64,000 nucleotides of DNA from GCA-1730015 sp964550655 (lineage in GTDB: Bacteria; Pseudomonadota; Gammaproteobacteria; Granulosicoccales; Granulosicoccaceae): contig CAZKAQ010000008.1 in assembly GCA_964550655.1 (NCBI GenBank), positions 1 to 64,000 of the forward strand. The letters run 5' to 3'. Under the pieces are notes generated by a model. It made no database searches. It was not told the DNA's origin and worked only from the letters and a program-made list of their open reading frames with translations. The translations under genes were made by a program, and so were the position numbers. Of the stretch, positions 1 through 9,181 are shown one piece after another. Position 1 is the first letter of the stretch. Each line of letters opens with the position of its first letter.

Positions 1-68
1 CTGACGACTGTGGCTGTGAAAAGTTTGTTACCGAACTTCCCGCACAGCCCACCAGTTATAAATTTCGT

Positions 69-1370
69 ATGAAAAAACCTGATTCATTGATCTGTCTTTT
101 TTCTGCAGCGTTGCTTGCGTTGTCTGTTGCAGCCTGTGACAGCGACGGTGATGCCCGGGAACTTGTTAATTTGCTCGCAGTTGCCGATGAAGGGTTCACA
201 AGTATCGTAATTAACGGCGATACAGATACCATCATTGAAACCGGGCAATCGACCAGCTTGTCGCTTACCGCATTTACTGATGATGGTCTGACGGGTACTG
301 TAATCAGTGCAACCAGTGCCGACTGGAGTAGCAGCAACGATCTCATAGCTGAAGTCGATGAGAACACTGGCATTGTGTTTGGCAGAGATGTCGATGGCGA
401 AGCACTGATTACCGCAAGCTTTGCAAATCTGTCTGCGACTACCCAGGTGCGTGTATCTTCAGCTCAACTGGAGACTATTATCATTCAACCGCCTGCAGCG
501 GCTTTAAATGAATGCAGCGATAATCAGTTTACAGCGTTGGGGGTCTTTCAGGGTGAGGCAGAACAAAGAGATATAACCGATACAATAGAGTGGAGTGTTA
601 CCCAAGGCAACGCAGTATTTGATGAGGTTAATACCGGCTTACTGAGAGTCACATCAACCGATGCTTTGTCTGTAACAGCGACACGTGCCGCCTTTCTGGA
701 CAGAGTTGGCGTCACTCAAACAGATACGGTTATGGTCCTCGATAATCTTGCCGAGATTAACATCATGCCGGATGCCGGTACACTGACAGCCCGTTCATCG
801 CTGCAGTATCGTGCATTTGCGGTATATGCAGATCAGCCAGGTGTTAACGCAGAGATAACTGACAATGTGGACTGGAGCATTGTAGATATAGCTACATCCG
901 GCGACTTTGCAGACGTTGACAATGTCTTACCTGGGAGAGGGCTTGTAACGCCCAGTCGAGCCGGTGATGGCGTGTTGACTGCAAACTGTGCAGGCACCAA
1001 CATTAGTCAGTCAGTCAATATTTCCGCAGAGGGTTCCGGTGAGTTCGCCAGTTTGAGAATCACTGCGGAAAACTCGGAGCGTGACTTTCCTTTGCAGATC
1101 ACCTGGCTGGGTGAGGAAATCCCAGAACAGTTGTTTGCCGAAGCACTGTTTCGCGATCAGGACGGTGGTGTTGATGTTACTGATGACGGTGACACCGATT
1201 GGGTTATTACTTCAGACCCCAATAATGTCTTCACCATTGGAAACGATGGTGGTGACAGTGGTGAGTTGACAATCAACGGTGTGGGGACAGCCACTATAGA
1301 GGTCACATTCATTGACGACGACAATGACGGCGCTGTATTCATGGATGAAGTGATGGTAGTTTCACAGTAG
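69..1370 (+). CDS. Lipoprotein with bacterial Ig-like repeats
   Basis: A 433-residue protein that starts with a typical lipoprotein signal: basic start, hydrophobic run, then a lipobox ending at Cys23 (SVAAC), followed by Asp-Ser-Asp. The mature part is acidic and rich in Ser, Thr, Val and Asp. It has about three or four repeated segments with the pattern 'W(S/T)...VDxxTGxV...G.A.ITA', typical of BIG2 (Ig-like) surface domains. No catalytic motif is visible. It probably sits in the outer membrane or at the cell surface as an adhesive or structural protein; this role is inferred from the fold. The reading frame stays open upstream to the window edge, but the signal peptide fixes the start at 69. 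No clear ribosome binding site is visible. Confidence 0.75.
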   Translation: MKKPDSLICLFSAALLALSVAACDSDGDARELVNLLAVADEGFTSIVINGDTDTIIETGQSTSLSLTAFTDDGLTGTVISATSADWSSSNDLIAEVDENTGIVFGRDVDGEALITASFANLSATTQVRVSSAQLETIIIQPPAAALNECSDNQFTALGVFQGEAEQRDITDTIEWSVTQGNAVFDEVNTGLLRVTSTDALSVTATRAAFLDRVGVTQTDTVMVLDNLAEINIMPDAGTLTARSSLQYRAFAVYADQPGVNAEITDNVDWSIVDIATSGDFADVDNVLPGRGLVTPSRAGDGVLTANCAGTNISQSVNISAEGSGEFASLRITAENSERDFPLQITWLGEEIPEQLFAEALFRDQDGGVDVTDDGDTDWVITSDPNNVFTIGNDGGDSGELTINGVGTATIEVTFIDDDNDGAVFMDEVMVVSQ

Positions 1371-1642
1371 AAGTTATTGCTGTCGTACCTCCTCAGGCAG
1401 CGTCCGACGGATGCGGTGCTGCTGTTTTGAATTAGCTCATGTTTAGCCTGAATTGCGACTCCGGAATTTACAGGATTCATCTGTATGGTTGCCGGAGCAT
1501 CGCAGTTTGCTCACAAGGCGTTTCAAGAATTTTCAAATCCGCCGATACAATGCCCCAGCAGGTAGTCGGCTGAACGATTTGTGATCAGGTTCATCTTTGA
1601 TCGGTTGATTACTCATTTGATTGAGCGTTAATTGATCGGGAT

Positions 1643-2098
1643 ATGATGAAGCACCGGCTTGTGCCTTTGTATTGTTTACTGTTTTCCTGTGCTTCGCCGC
1701 GGCTCGGACATGATGTCTCGCGCTACGATGGCGACTGGCAGGCACTCATGCGCGGTACCGATTCAGTACAGCTTGTCAAAGAGTTGAGATTTGACTGTGC
1801 GCCGTTTAGTGAAACATTCTTTCTGCGCGTTCGCGATGGTGTTGTTTCCGGTTATATGCAGGCAGATGAAAACTACAGTTTTGTTGCCGCCATTGACAGT
1901 ACAGGTAGTTTCAGCGCGCGGATGCCGACCGATTCGGTATATACCTACAAAGAGGCACAGGTGAAACGCAAGTCATCTATTGTCCTGGTGTTGCAAGGCA
2001 GCTTGTCTGCTCGCGACAGTTCGGGTGAGTTTGTCGTTGGTGATACGGCATTGGATGATCAGGGTTGTCGTACTGATGTGCAGTTTGTTTCGGTATGA
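1643..2098 (+). CDS. Small secreted or lipoprotein of unknown function
   Basis: A 151-residue protein of no family I recognise. It begins with a short hydrophobic segment ending in LLFSC, which resembles a lipobox although the -2 residue is Phe, so it may be a lipoprotein or a Sec-secreted protein. The body has alternating short beta-strand-like stretches and two further cysteines that could form a disulphide. Its stop codon overlaps the start of the M16 peptidase gene (ATGA at 2095-2098), so the two are probably translated together. The function is unknown; the link to the protease is the only contextual clue. Confidence 0.6.
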   Translation: MMKHRLVPLYCLLFSCASPRLGHDVSRYDGDWQALMRGTDSVQLVKELRFDCAPFSETFFLRVRDGVVSGYMQADENYSFVAAIDSTGSFSARMPTDSVYTYKEAQVKRKSSIVLVLQGSLSARDSSGEFVVGDTALDDQGCRTDVQFVSV

Positions 2099-5055
2099 TT
2101 CGCATACTGTTTCTGTTTTTGGCTCTACCACTGCTTCTGGTGACAGTGGCATGCAGGCCCGCCATTGAAATTGATGAAAAACTACCAACGGTAACACTAG
2201 ATCCAAGTGTGCTTTCCGGTCAGCTGGAAAACGGATTTAATTATTACCTGAGAAGTGCGAACAGTGCGTTCAGAAACGATCGTATCGAATTGCGCCTGGT
2301 GGTAAAAGCAGGGTCACTGGATGAAGCTGCACACCAGCGCGGCTATGCACATATGGTTGAACATATGGCATATCGCGGTACCCGGTCTTTTTCAGCCGAG
2401 AGAATTGAATCCCTGTTGAGTGATAATGGTTTACGGTGGGGGCATGATGTTAACGCCACAACGCACTATGCTGCGACTGTCTATCGATTTTCACTGGATC
2501 AATCGGATGAGCATTTACTTCCGGTTCTACTGGAACTTATGGCTCAATGGCTTGATGACATAGAATTTGAACAGTCAGCGCTTGAAAAGGAAAAACGTAT
2601 TGTCGATGCGGAGTTGCGAGAGCGTTATGCGGCAAGAAACTATGTTGTAGATCCGGTCATCGTCAGTGCTTATGCTGGCAGCCGTTACGACAACCGTCAG
2701 CCGGCAGGGGATATTAGACTTATCTATAACGCCACTACAGATGAGTTGCATCGCTTCTGGCGGTCACACTATCGGCCTGATAATGCGGCTTTGATTATCA
2801 CCGGTGGCGACAGGCCGTGGCGATTTGAGTCAATGATTGTTGATGCCTTTGCAGATTTAGATCCGCGCGCTGAGCCTTTGCCTGTTGGATCAACTGACGA
2901 TACACAGACGACTCAGGCGGCACGTGGTGTACAGTATTCTAAGGATAATATGGTGATGGAGCTTCTGTCGTCAAATGATCCGACACTTGATTTGCCGAGT
3001 CTTTCGGTAAATCTTATATCCAGGCAACGTGAACTGCCTAAGGATATAGACAGTTCAATCGAGTCAATTAAGAACAGGGCTCGTAGCCAGATGCTGTTCA
3101 ACGCATATTCCTATCTGTTGCGCAATCGTATTGAAAGAACGCACCAGTGTGGCGCTATTGAACTGAATACCTCGTTAGTTGAGTCCGGTCAGGCAATTGA
3201 AAAAATAACGATGACGGTGACGAGCGAGACAATGCTGTCTTGTCTTTCGGTGGCGTTTAATGCTGTACACGAAGTGCAGAGCACAGAGCTGACCACGGAA
3301 GAATTCGAAGAATTCAAAATGCTTTTTGTACAAATTGCCGAGCTTACGGTTGATCAGTACCGAAGTCGGGATGCAGAAGCGCTTGCGTCCGGACTTGTCG
3401 ATATGGTGACCAACGGTGAGATCGTGCTGTCTGTATGGGAGATGCAGACCATTCTGCGTGAAGTTGTGGCAGAGTTTGATTCGACAGTACTCAATAATAT
3501 AATAAGAAATATCACAGAGACCCACCGACTGGTATTTTCGGCTGTATCCAACACCGCAGAGGCTCCGACCATTGCAGACATGATTTCTACTCTGGATAAT
3601 GACGGTGAAGGTCCTGCTGCGGGTGTACGATCGGTGGTTATCCACGGTAACTTGAAGTCTGACCAGACGCAGTTGGCAGCAACGACCGAGCCACCGGAGC
3701 GTGTGCGTCTGAATGCATCGTCATCGCACAATCAGTGGTCAACTCAATCTATTGCTACCTCCTCCCTGGTTACTAAAGTACGTTCACAAGGCAGGTATCA
3801 TGAATGGCGTTTAGCTAATGGTGCTACTGCAATACTGTTGCAGGATAACGAGTACGATCAAATTTCCATTACTGCAACCGGTGACGGCGGATACGCAAAC
3901 AGGTCAGGCGCTTCAGCGATTGCAGCCAGATCCCTGCCTGCGTACTTGTCTGTAAACGGGGTGGGCGGTTACACCGGTGGAAGCCTGAGGAATATCAAGA
4001 GACAAAAAGAGATATTCGTAGATCCGTTTGTGGAACCTTTTCATCATGGCATCAATGCAAGTGGTGCAGCTAAAGAGCTGACTTCGATGATTTTGATGAT
4101 TCGCAGTTATTTTACCGAGCCACTCGTGATTGAGCCGCAGAGCAGTGTCTTTCTGCAACACTTGAAAAACAGTAATGCCGCCGCTGTTAACGGAGGCTTA
4201 TATGCACAGACTCAGTTCGGAGCCACTGACAACAAAAAGCAGCTCAGTAACGCCTTGTTTATTGAAGCACATAAAGAGCTTTTTGGTTCAACAGAAAAAT
4301 TCGGATTTATTTTTACAGGTTTAATAGAGCCTGATGAGCTTGAACTCAAACTGCACTACCTCGTTTCCAATAACCTCGCAGAAAAAGCGCAGTTATCACC
4401 TGTTTCAGAAAGATCTTTTAATAACGCAATTATACGTAATCGTGGTGATAAGCTGACCCGATTCAACATGGTATTTTCATGTGGCGGTGTGTCGGGCGCG
4501 GGCTCTACATCAGGTAATTTAAACACCTCCAGTCAATCATTTAAGCAGTGGCGATTGCTGACAGATATGATCGCTGAGAGATTGAGATACTCATTAAGAG
4601 AAGAGTCCGGTTTTGTGTACGAGATCCAGAGCGATGTACTGGCGTCGAGCGAACTTGTGCAACAGCTGGAATTCTCTGTTCTCCCGAAGGACGAAATACA
4701 GGTGCTGTCAATTATCTCTGAAGTGCTGTCACAGATCTCATCGAACGGTTTCAGTGAACAAGAACTCAACAGTGCTTTAATAAGAGATAGACGGAATCGG
4801 ACGATGGATACTTCAGGCTATGAATCGATTTCAAGCAGAAAAGCACAACAATGGCTCTACAGTGGTGCAATCAATGTGGAAGATAGAGACGTTGCCAGCC
4901 TGTACGAGCTTAACCAGCTGGCGCAGTGTCTGAATGAGCCTGCGCAACAGGCGGGGCTTGTATCTTTTTCAGATGATCAGGCCAGTGTGAATCTTACTGG
5001 TACTCGAGCACCACATGGTCAGATTCCAGGTGCCGTAAGTCCGTATGAGCAATAG
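2095..5055 (+). CDS. M16 family zinc metallopeptidase (lipoprotein)
   Basis: A 986-residue member of the M16 (pitrilysin/PqqL/insulinase) family, about the usual length for a single-chain two-lobed enzyme. A lipobox (VTVAC, Cys20) follows a strong hydrophobic signal, so it should be anchored on the periplasmic side or outer membrane. The inverted zinc motif HxxEH is intact at His86-Glu89-His90. A downstream acidic motif (Glu165 and Glu172, in EKEKRIVDAEL) matches the third zinc ligand region of pitrilysin. A second M16-like inactive lobe follows after about residue 560. The likely role is degradation of peptides in the envelope; the substrate is unknown. It overlaps the preceding small gene by ATGA and meets the malonyl-CoA decarboxylase gene tail to tail with no spacer (5055/5056). 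Confidence 0.9.
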   Translation: MIRILFLFLALPLLLVTVACRPAIEIDEKLPTVTLDPSVLSGQLENGFNYYLRSANSAFRNDRIELRLVVKAGSLDEAAHQRGYAHMVEHMAYRGTRSFSAERIESLLSDNGLRWGHDVNATTHYAATVYRFSLDQSDEHLLPVLLELMAQWLDDIEFEQSALEKEKRIVDAELRERYAARNYVVDPVIVSAYAGSRYDNRQPAGDIRLIYNATTDELHRFWRSHYRPDNAALIITGGDRPWRFESMIVDAFADLDPRAEPLPVGSTDDTQTTQAARGVQYSKDNMVMELLSSNDPTLDLPSLSVNLISRQRELPKDIDSSIESIKNRARSQMLFNAYSYLLRNRIERTHQCGAIELNTSLVESGQAIEKITMTVTSETMLSCLSVAFNAVHEVQSTELTTEEFEEFKMLFVQIAELTVDQYRSRDAEALASGLVDMVTNGEIVLSVWEMQTILREVVAEFDSTVLNNIIRNITETHRLVFSAVSNTAEAPTIADMISTLDNDGEGPAAGVRSVVIHGNLKSDQTQLAATTEPPERVRLNASSSHNQWSTQSIATSSLVTKVRSQGRYHEWRLANGATAILLQDNEYDQISITATGDGGYANRSGASAIAARSLPAYLSVNGVGGYTGGSLRNIKRQKEIFVDPFVEPFHHGINASGAAKELTSMILMIRSYFTEPLVIEPQSSVFLQHLKNSNAAAVNGGLYAQTQFGATDNKKQLSNALFIEAHKELFGSTEKFGFIFTGLIEPDELELKLHYLVSNNLAEKAQLSPVSERSFNNAIIRNRGDKLTRFNMVFSCGGVSGAGSTSGNLNTSSQSFKQWRLLTDMIAERLRYSLREESGFVYEIQSDVLASSELVQQLEFSVLPKDEIQVLSIISEVLSQISSNGFSEQELNSALIRDRRNRTMDTSGYESISSRKAQQWLYSGAINVEDRDVASLYELNQLAQCLNEPAQQAGLVSFSDDQASVNLTGTRAPHGQIPGAVSPYEQ

Positions 5056-6456
5056 TTAATTGCCTGGAAGCAGGGTAAGAAACTTTAAGTATTTTTGAAT
5101 TTTTTTCGATTGAGCAATATTACTGTTTTCAATGTAGTCTTCGTGATTGCTGTCAATCAGACTCAGATCGTACAGGTAGTTGATCATCATGCCATACGAC
5201 TGGGAAATTCCGTGTTCACTGTTGTCACCCAGCCAGTTTATCCGCTCAAAAATAGCACCGTTGGATAAATGGAAGTGAGCTACCGGGTTGGCAGCGTTTC
5301 CATTGGATCGTTTCTCTTTGACTATATATCTTGCAACAGCACGCTGTAGTGGCTCGCGCAATGCGTCGCAGATCTTCTCATCAGTAAGCCATTCGGTAGT
5401 ATTGAGCAGATCCTCAATGCCGCTGTCGGTGACCTTTTGTAGTGATTCGGTTTCTTCTTTTGTGAGAATATTGTGATCGGCCTGAGTCGCGAGCTTTTTA
5501 ATCCATGAGGAAAAGCCGGGTATTGGAGACAATGTCGCAAAATTCACAAGGCTCGAACATTCACGCTTCAGTTCATCAACAACACGTTTGATAAGAAAGT
5601 TACCAAGACTCACACCGGCAAGCCCTTTCTGAGCGCTGCTTATAGAATAGAATATTGCGGTAGACGGATTGTCGTTTTCGATTTCCTGAAGGGTACAATC
5701 CAGTAGTGTATTAACGTTGTTGGAAATTTCATCCACTAAGGCTACCCAGACGAATATCAATGGCTCGTCCGGCATATTGGGATGAAAAAATGCAAAACAA
5801 CGTCGGTTTTCACCGAGGCGATGTTGTAGATCCACCCATGACTCAACTTTGTGTACAGCCTCGTACTGAATTAACTTCTCCAGTAGTGCCGCTGATGCAT
5901 TCCAGTTGATATTTTTCAGCTCAAGAAAACCTATATCAAACCAGCTTCGAAGTTGCTTGTACAGGACATCGTTGATGGGTATAAGCTCTGGATGTTCTTT
6001 GCTCAGGCGCATCACATCAAAGCGCAGATCGACGAGAAACTTTGTTCCCTGCGGCAGTGCGTTGAACTGCCTGAGCAATGTCCGGTAGGGCGGTGTCAGT
6101 AGCTCCTGCAGCTGTTCCTCCACCTGATTCCTTTTATCATCTGTTAAATCGGTGAACAGCGCCTCGGCCGTGGTTCTGATTTTGTCATGATCAATTGCAA
6201 AATCAGTAATCAGGAGCCGCAAAAATTTGTGCCGCCCCTCGTCGTTAAGTCCAAGGTAGACTTTGCCCAGTTCAGCCGCTCTGGCGCGGGTGGAAACTTC
6301 ACCTCCTTTGCCATCAATGCAGGCGCTGATTTTGACCGTTAACGGATCAATTTCGTCTGCGTGCAGGTAGGGGCTTAGTTCGAGGTGTTTGCCACTGAAC
6401 TGCGTTGACACACCTTTCCATGCGCTGAGGATATTGCTGAACAGTCGATTGCTCAT
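5056..6456 (-). CDS. Malonyl-CoA decarboxylase
   Basis: A 466-residue malonyl-CoA decarboxylase, which converts malonyl-CoA to acetyl-CoA and CO2. The order of the N-terminal helical domain and C-terminal GNAT-like catalytic domain is as expected. Family marks include HPNMPDEPLIFVWVAL (about 225-240), the YSIS..QKGLAGVSLGNFLIKRV block (270-292, with the catalytic-type Ser), SPIPGF (310-315), and the VAHFHLxNG block (392-400) with the catalytic-type His. The following NWLGD and GMMINYLYDL segments also match. In bacteria the enzyme serves malonate use or controls malonyl-CoA levels. No malonate transporter or malonyl-CoA synthetase is adjacent, so a housekeeping or regulatory role is as likely as malonate growth. 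A 124-base gap separates it from murB on the same strand. Confidence 0.93.
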   Translation of the reverse strand: MSNRLFSNILSAWKGVSTQFSGKHLELSPYLHADEIDPLTVKISACIDGKGGEVSTRARAAELGKVYLGLNDEGRHKFLRLLITDFAIDHDKIRTTAEALFTDLTDDKRNQVEEQLQELLTPPYRTLLRQFNALPQGTKFLVDLRFDVMRLSKEHPELIPINDVLYKQLRSWFDIGFLELKNINWNASAALLEKLIQYEAVHKVESWVDLQHRLGENRRCFAFFHPNMPDEPLIFVWVALVDEISNNVNTLLDCTLQEIENDNPSTAIFYSISSAQKGLAGVSLGNFLIKRVVDELKRECSSLVNFATLSPIPGFSSWIKKLATQADHNILTKEETESLQKVTDSGIEDLLNTTEWLTDEKICDALREPLQRAVARYIVKEKRSNGNAANPVAHFHLSNGAIFERINWLGDNSEHGISQSYGMMINYLYDLSLIDSNHEDYIENSNIAQSKKIQKYLKFLTLLPGN

Positions 6457-6580
6457 TGGGATTTAGTGTGGCTTTTGATCTGCATGTTGCGGGAAGGGAT
6501 AATCTTTTGACTCGTTACGCACGAGCCAGCGACGCACCATTGGGTGGAGATCAGCCGGGAAGTGAATCCGGCAAAAGTGG

Positions 6581-7588
6581 CTAGTAGAATACCGGTTCCC
6601 GTTCGAGCTCGATATCGTAGCGATTTTTGATGTCCAAACTGATTTCATCAGCGAGTCTTGCAATCTGCTGACCATTGCCATTGCCGTGGTTCACTAATAC
6701 CAGAGCTTGTCGGTCGTGTACGCCGACACTGTCGACCCGGTGTCCTTTCCAGCCTGCTTTGTCGATTAGCCACGCGGCTGGCAGTTTGAAAAAACCGTCC
6801 TGCTGGGGATATACCGGTAAGTCATGATGCCCCTCCCTCAGTGTGTCAACTTGTTGGCTTGTGACTATGGGATTTTTGAAAAAACTACCGACGTTACCGA
6901 TGACCGCGGGATCGGGTAACTTTGAATTGCGTAGTGCACAAACCTGTCGAAATACCTGCTGTGCGGATGCGGTCTCGTCTGCAAGTGCATCGCGCAGTGC
7001 TGCGTAGCTTACAACCGGTTTATCTGTGGTCGAGAGTTCCAGATGAATGCCGAGCACTATGAACCCGGCACCAGCCGGTGTTTTGAACAAACTATGCCGG
7101 TAACTGAATTCACAGTCAGATTTTGTCAGTCTGAGTTGTTCCCCGGTGACGCGATGAATCACCTCCACTGCGCTTAAGTTGTCACAGATTTCTTTTCCGT
7201 ATGCACCGATATTCTGGATTGGTGCGGCACCGACATTTCCCGGTATCAGCGCCAGGTTTTCAAGACCGTACTGTCCATTGAACACTGTGGACTCCACCAG
7301 TGAGTGCCAGTTAATACCTGCGCCTGCATGCACCTTTACCGAGTGATGTTCTGTGTTGTTGGTGTTGAGTGTGTCTATTGCAACCTGTAAAACCAGACCA
7401 CTGACATTGCGGGTAAAGACTGTATTACTGCCACCACCAAGAATAAGAATCGGCAGATTTTTTTTCTGCTGCCACGCCAGAGCTTGCCTGACTTGTTCTA
7501 CCGTCGATGCGCTGAAGAAATATTCAGCGCGAACATCAAAACCGAAGCTGTTGCGATCGCGTAGCGATACATTTTCAAGGATGTGCAT
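6581..7588 (-). CDS. murB: UDP-N-acetylenolpyruvoylglucosamine reductase
   Basis: A 335-residue cytoplasmic flavoenzyme that reduces UDP-GlcNAc-enolpyruvate to UDP-MurNAc in peptidoglycan precursor synthesis. The FAD-binding motif LGGGSN (50-55) is present, as are GNVGAAPIQNIGAYG (117-131), YRHS (163-166, substrate-binding Arg) and GNVGSFFKNP (231-240, with the proton-donating Ser235). The arrangement with a Tyr-containing insertion matches type I MurB of enterobacteria. Its start overlaps the end of the upstream MATE gene by 14 bases, suggesting co-transcription. Here it stands apart from the usual mur cluster. Confidence 0.96.
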   Translation of the reverse strand: MHILENVSLRDRNSFGFDVRAEYFFSASTVEQVRQALAWQQKKNLPILILGGGSNTVFTRNVSGLVLQVAIDTLNTNNTEHHSVKVHAGAGINWHSLVESTVFNGQYGLENLALIPGNVGAAPIQNIGAYGKEICDNLSAVEVIHRVTGEQLRLTKSDCEFSYRHSLFKTPAGAGFIVLGIHLELSTTDKPVVSYAALRDALADETASAQQVFRQVCALRNSKLPDPAVIGNVGSFFKNPIVTSQQVDTLREGHHDLPVYPQQDGFFKLPAAWLIDKAGWKGHRVDSVGVHDRQALVLVNHGNGNGQQIARLADEISLDIKNRYDIELEREPVFY

Positions 7589-8918
7589 GGTCTTGATCGA
7601 TAATTGTTTTGATACGCGGGTAGAAAAAATACAGCGTGACAGCCCGCACCACCATGAAGATTGAAAAAGCGCACCACAGCCCTGTGTTACCGAACACGGG
7701 GATGAGTACAGCGGTCAGGGCAAAAAATAACGTAGCGGAGATAATCATTGCATTACGCATTTCGCGCGAATGGGTTGTGCCAATAAATATTCCGTCCAGC
7801 TGATAGCACCAGACAGATAAAAATGGCAGCAGGTACAGCCATGGTAGCAGTGAATTGGCTGCGTCCAAAACTTCAATCTGGTTAGTGAACAGTCGCAGGA
7901 TTGCCGGCCCTGCAATATACAGCAAAGTGGACATGGCAAGCGATGTCACCATAGCCAGTTCTGTCGACGCGCGGATTACACCATGAAATTGTTTGCGGCT
8001 TTTACTGCCCCAGGCCTGGCCTGCGAGTGTCTCTGCCGCGTGGGCGAAGCCATCAAGTGCATAAGCACAGATATGCAGTAACTGCATCAAAATGACATTG
8101 GCTGCGAATACCGTGCTGCTGAATTTCCCGCTGCTGGCGTTAAAGTAGAAGAAGCAGGAAACCAGCAGTAAGGTGCGAATAAAAATATCACCGTTGAGTT
8201 TCAGTAGTCGCATGAGTGCTGCGGGCTGCCGCAGTGTTTTGAAGTCGAGGCTGGTAAATGCCGGCATGAGTTGCTCACGCATCAGATAGATCATGAATGC
8301 CAGGGCAATGTATTCACTGATCAGAGAGGCTGTGGCGACTCCGGCAATACCATAGCCGAGCACCGGTACAAACAAGAGATCAAGCGCTACATTGGTGCAG
8401 TTCAGAATCAACTGGAATGCAAACACTGCACGCATTTTTTGTAAGCCAATCAAAACTCCGACCAAAACATAGTTGGCAAGAGTTGCCGGTGCAGACCAGA
8501 CACGAATAGAAAAATATTCCCGGGTTAACTGTTCGATCCTGCGTTCGACACCAACCAGATGCAGCGCCAGATCAAGAATCGGATTTCGCAGCAGAATAAT
8601 AGCTACACCAAGAATTGCGGCTACGGCTAAAGATCGGATGGTGGTAAGTTGGATGCTAATTTCATCACCCGTACCGAATGCCTGAGCGATGCTGCCGCTG
8701 GTGCCCATTTTTAAAAAACCGAACGTCCAGAACACCAGACTGAATACCGAAGCACCAAGCGCCACTGCTGCAATGGGTTCGGGGGAGTCCATATGACCGG
8801 TGACTGCGGTGTCTACAGCACCAACTAAAGGTACAGTGACGTTGGATAGTATGATGGGTACTGCAAGCCACCAGACTCGCTTGTGCCAGTTTGTTTTTGA
8901 CTCGCAGGTTACTGGCAT
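7575..8918 (-). CDS. MATE family efflux transporter (DinF-like)
   Basis: A 447-residue inner-membrane protein with about twelve hydrophobic segments in two homologous halves, as in the MATE/DinF family. The N-terminal stretch VPLVGAVDTAVTGHM, followed by GTSGSIAQAFG, is characteristic of the DinF branch. Such proteins export cationic drugs or metabolites using Na+ or H+ gradients. The substrate cannot be told from sequence. It is upstream of and overlaps murB. The 263 bases upstream hold the ugd terminator and presumably this gene's promoter. Confidence 0.9.
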   Translation of the reverse strand: MPVTCESKTNWHKRVWWLAVPIILSNVTVPLVGAVDTAVTGHMDSPEPIAAVALGASVFSLVFWTFGFLKMGTSGSIAQAFGTGDEISIQLTTIRSLAVAAILGVAIILLRNPILDLALHLVGVERRIEQLTREYFSIRVWSAPATLANYVLVGVLIGLQKMRAVFAFQLILNCTNVALDLLFVPVLGYGIAGVATASLISEYIALAFMIYLMREQLMPAFTSLDFKTLRQPAALMRLLKLNGDIFIRTLLLVSCFFYFNASSGKFSSTVFAANVILMQLLHICAYALDGFAHAAETLAGQAWGSKSRKQFHGVIRASTELAMVTSLAMSTLLYIAGPAILRLFTNQIEVLDAANSLLPWLYLLPFLSVWCYQLDGIFIGTTHSREMRNAMIISATLFFALTAVLIPVFGNTGLWCAFSIFMVVRAVTLYFFYPRIKTIIDQDHAHP

Positions 8919-9077
8919 GGTCGGGCGTTCTTCTCTACTGCAAAGCCAGCGAGTGAGTGGTGTTGTGTGGTTGGTATTTTAGACGCTAAGCAGTTTGAAT
9001 GTATACAGTCGTTTCAATAAAGCGATTGGAAAATCAAGTCTTGTTATTCAACCGCCGGTGATTTAATCAGGCAATAA

Positions 9078-9107
9078 AAAGCCGGTAGCTGAATCGCTAC
9101 CGGCTTT
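9078..9107 (-). terminator. Strong intrinsic terminator downstream of ugd
   Basis: A perfect 9-bp stem (GCCGGTAGC, 9081-9089, with GCTACCGGC, 9096-9104) and 6-base loop. It is flanked by A5 on the left and TTT on the right, so on the minus strand it reads as a GC-rich hairpin followed by TTTTTATT. It lies about 75 bases past the ugd stop codon. The flanking A/T runs allow it to work in both directions. Confidence 0.9.
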
Positions 9108-9181
9108 GTTGGTTACGCTTTTAACTGTTGAGTCTCTTAATCAGTTAATGGTCTTTGGTGACAGATCTGCGGTGGTCTGTA

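Noticed and set aside
1..72. Possible end of an upstream gene overlapping the first lipoprotein start (frame ending in TGA at 70-72)
   Set aside because: Only about 23 codons are visible and a different frame is also open over the same bases, so neither can be supported from this window.
1643..5055. A secreted protease plus inhibitor or toxin-immunity pair
   Set aside because: The small protein before the M16 peptidase has no inhibitor-like motif; translational coupling alone does not support this.
6463..6681. Reading frame overlapping the 3' end of murB on the same strand
   Set aside because: It lies mostly inside murB in another frame and has no ribosome binding site; the murB end is normal for the family.
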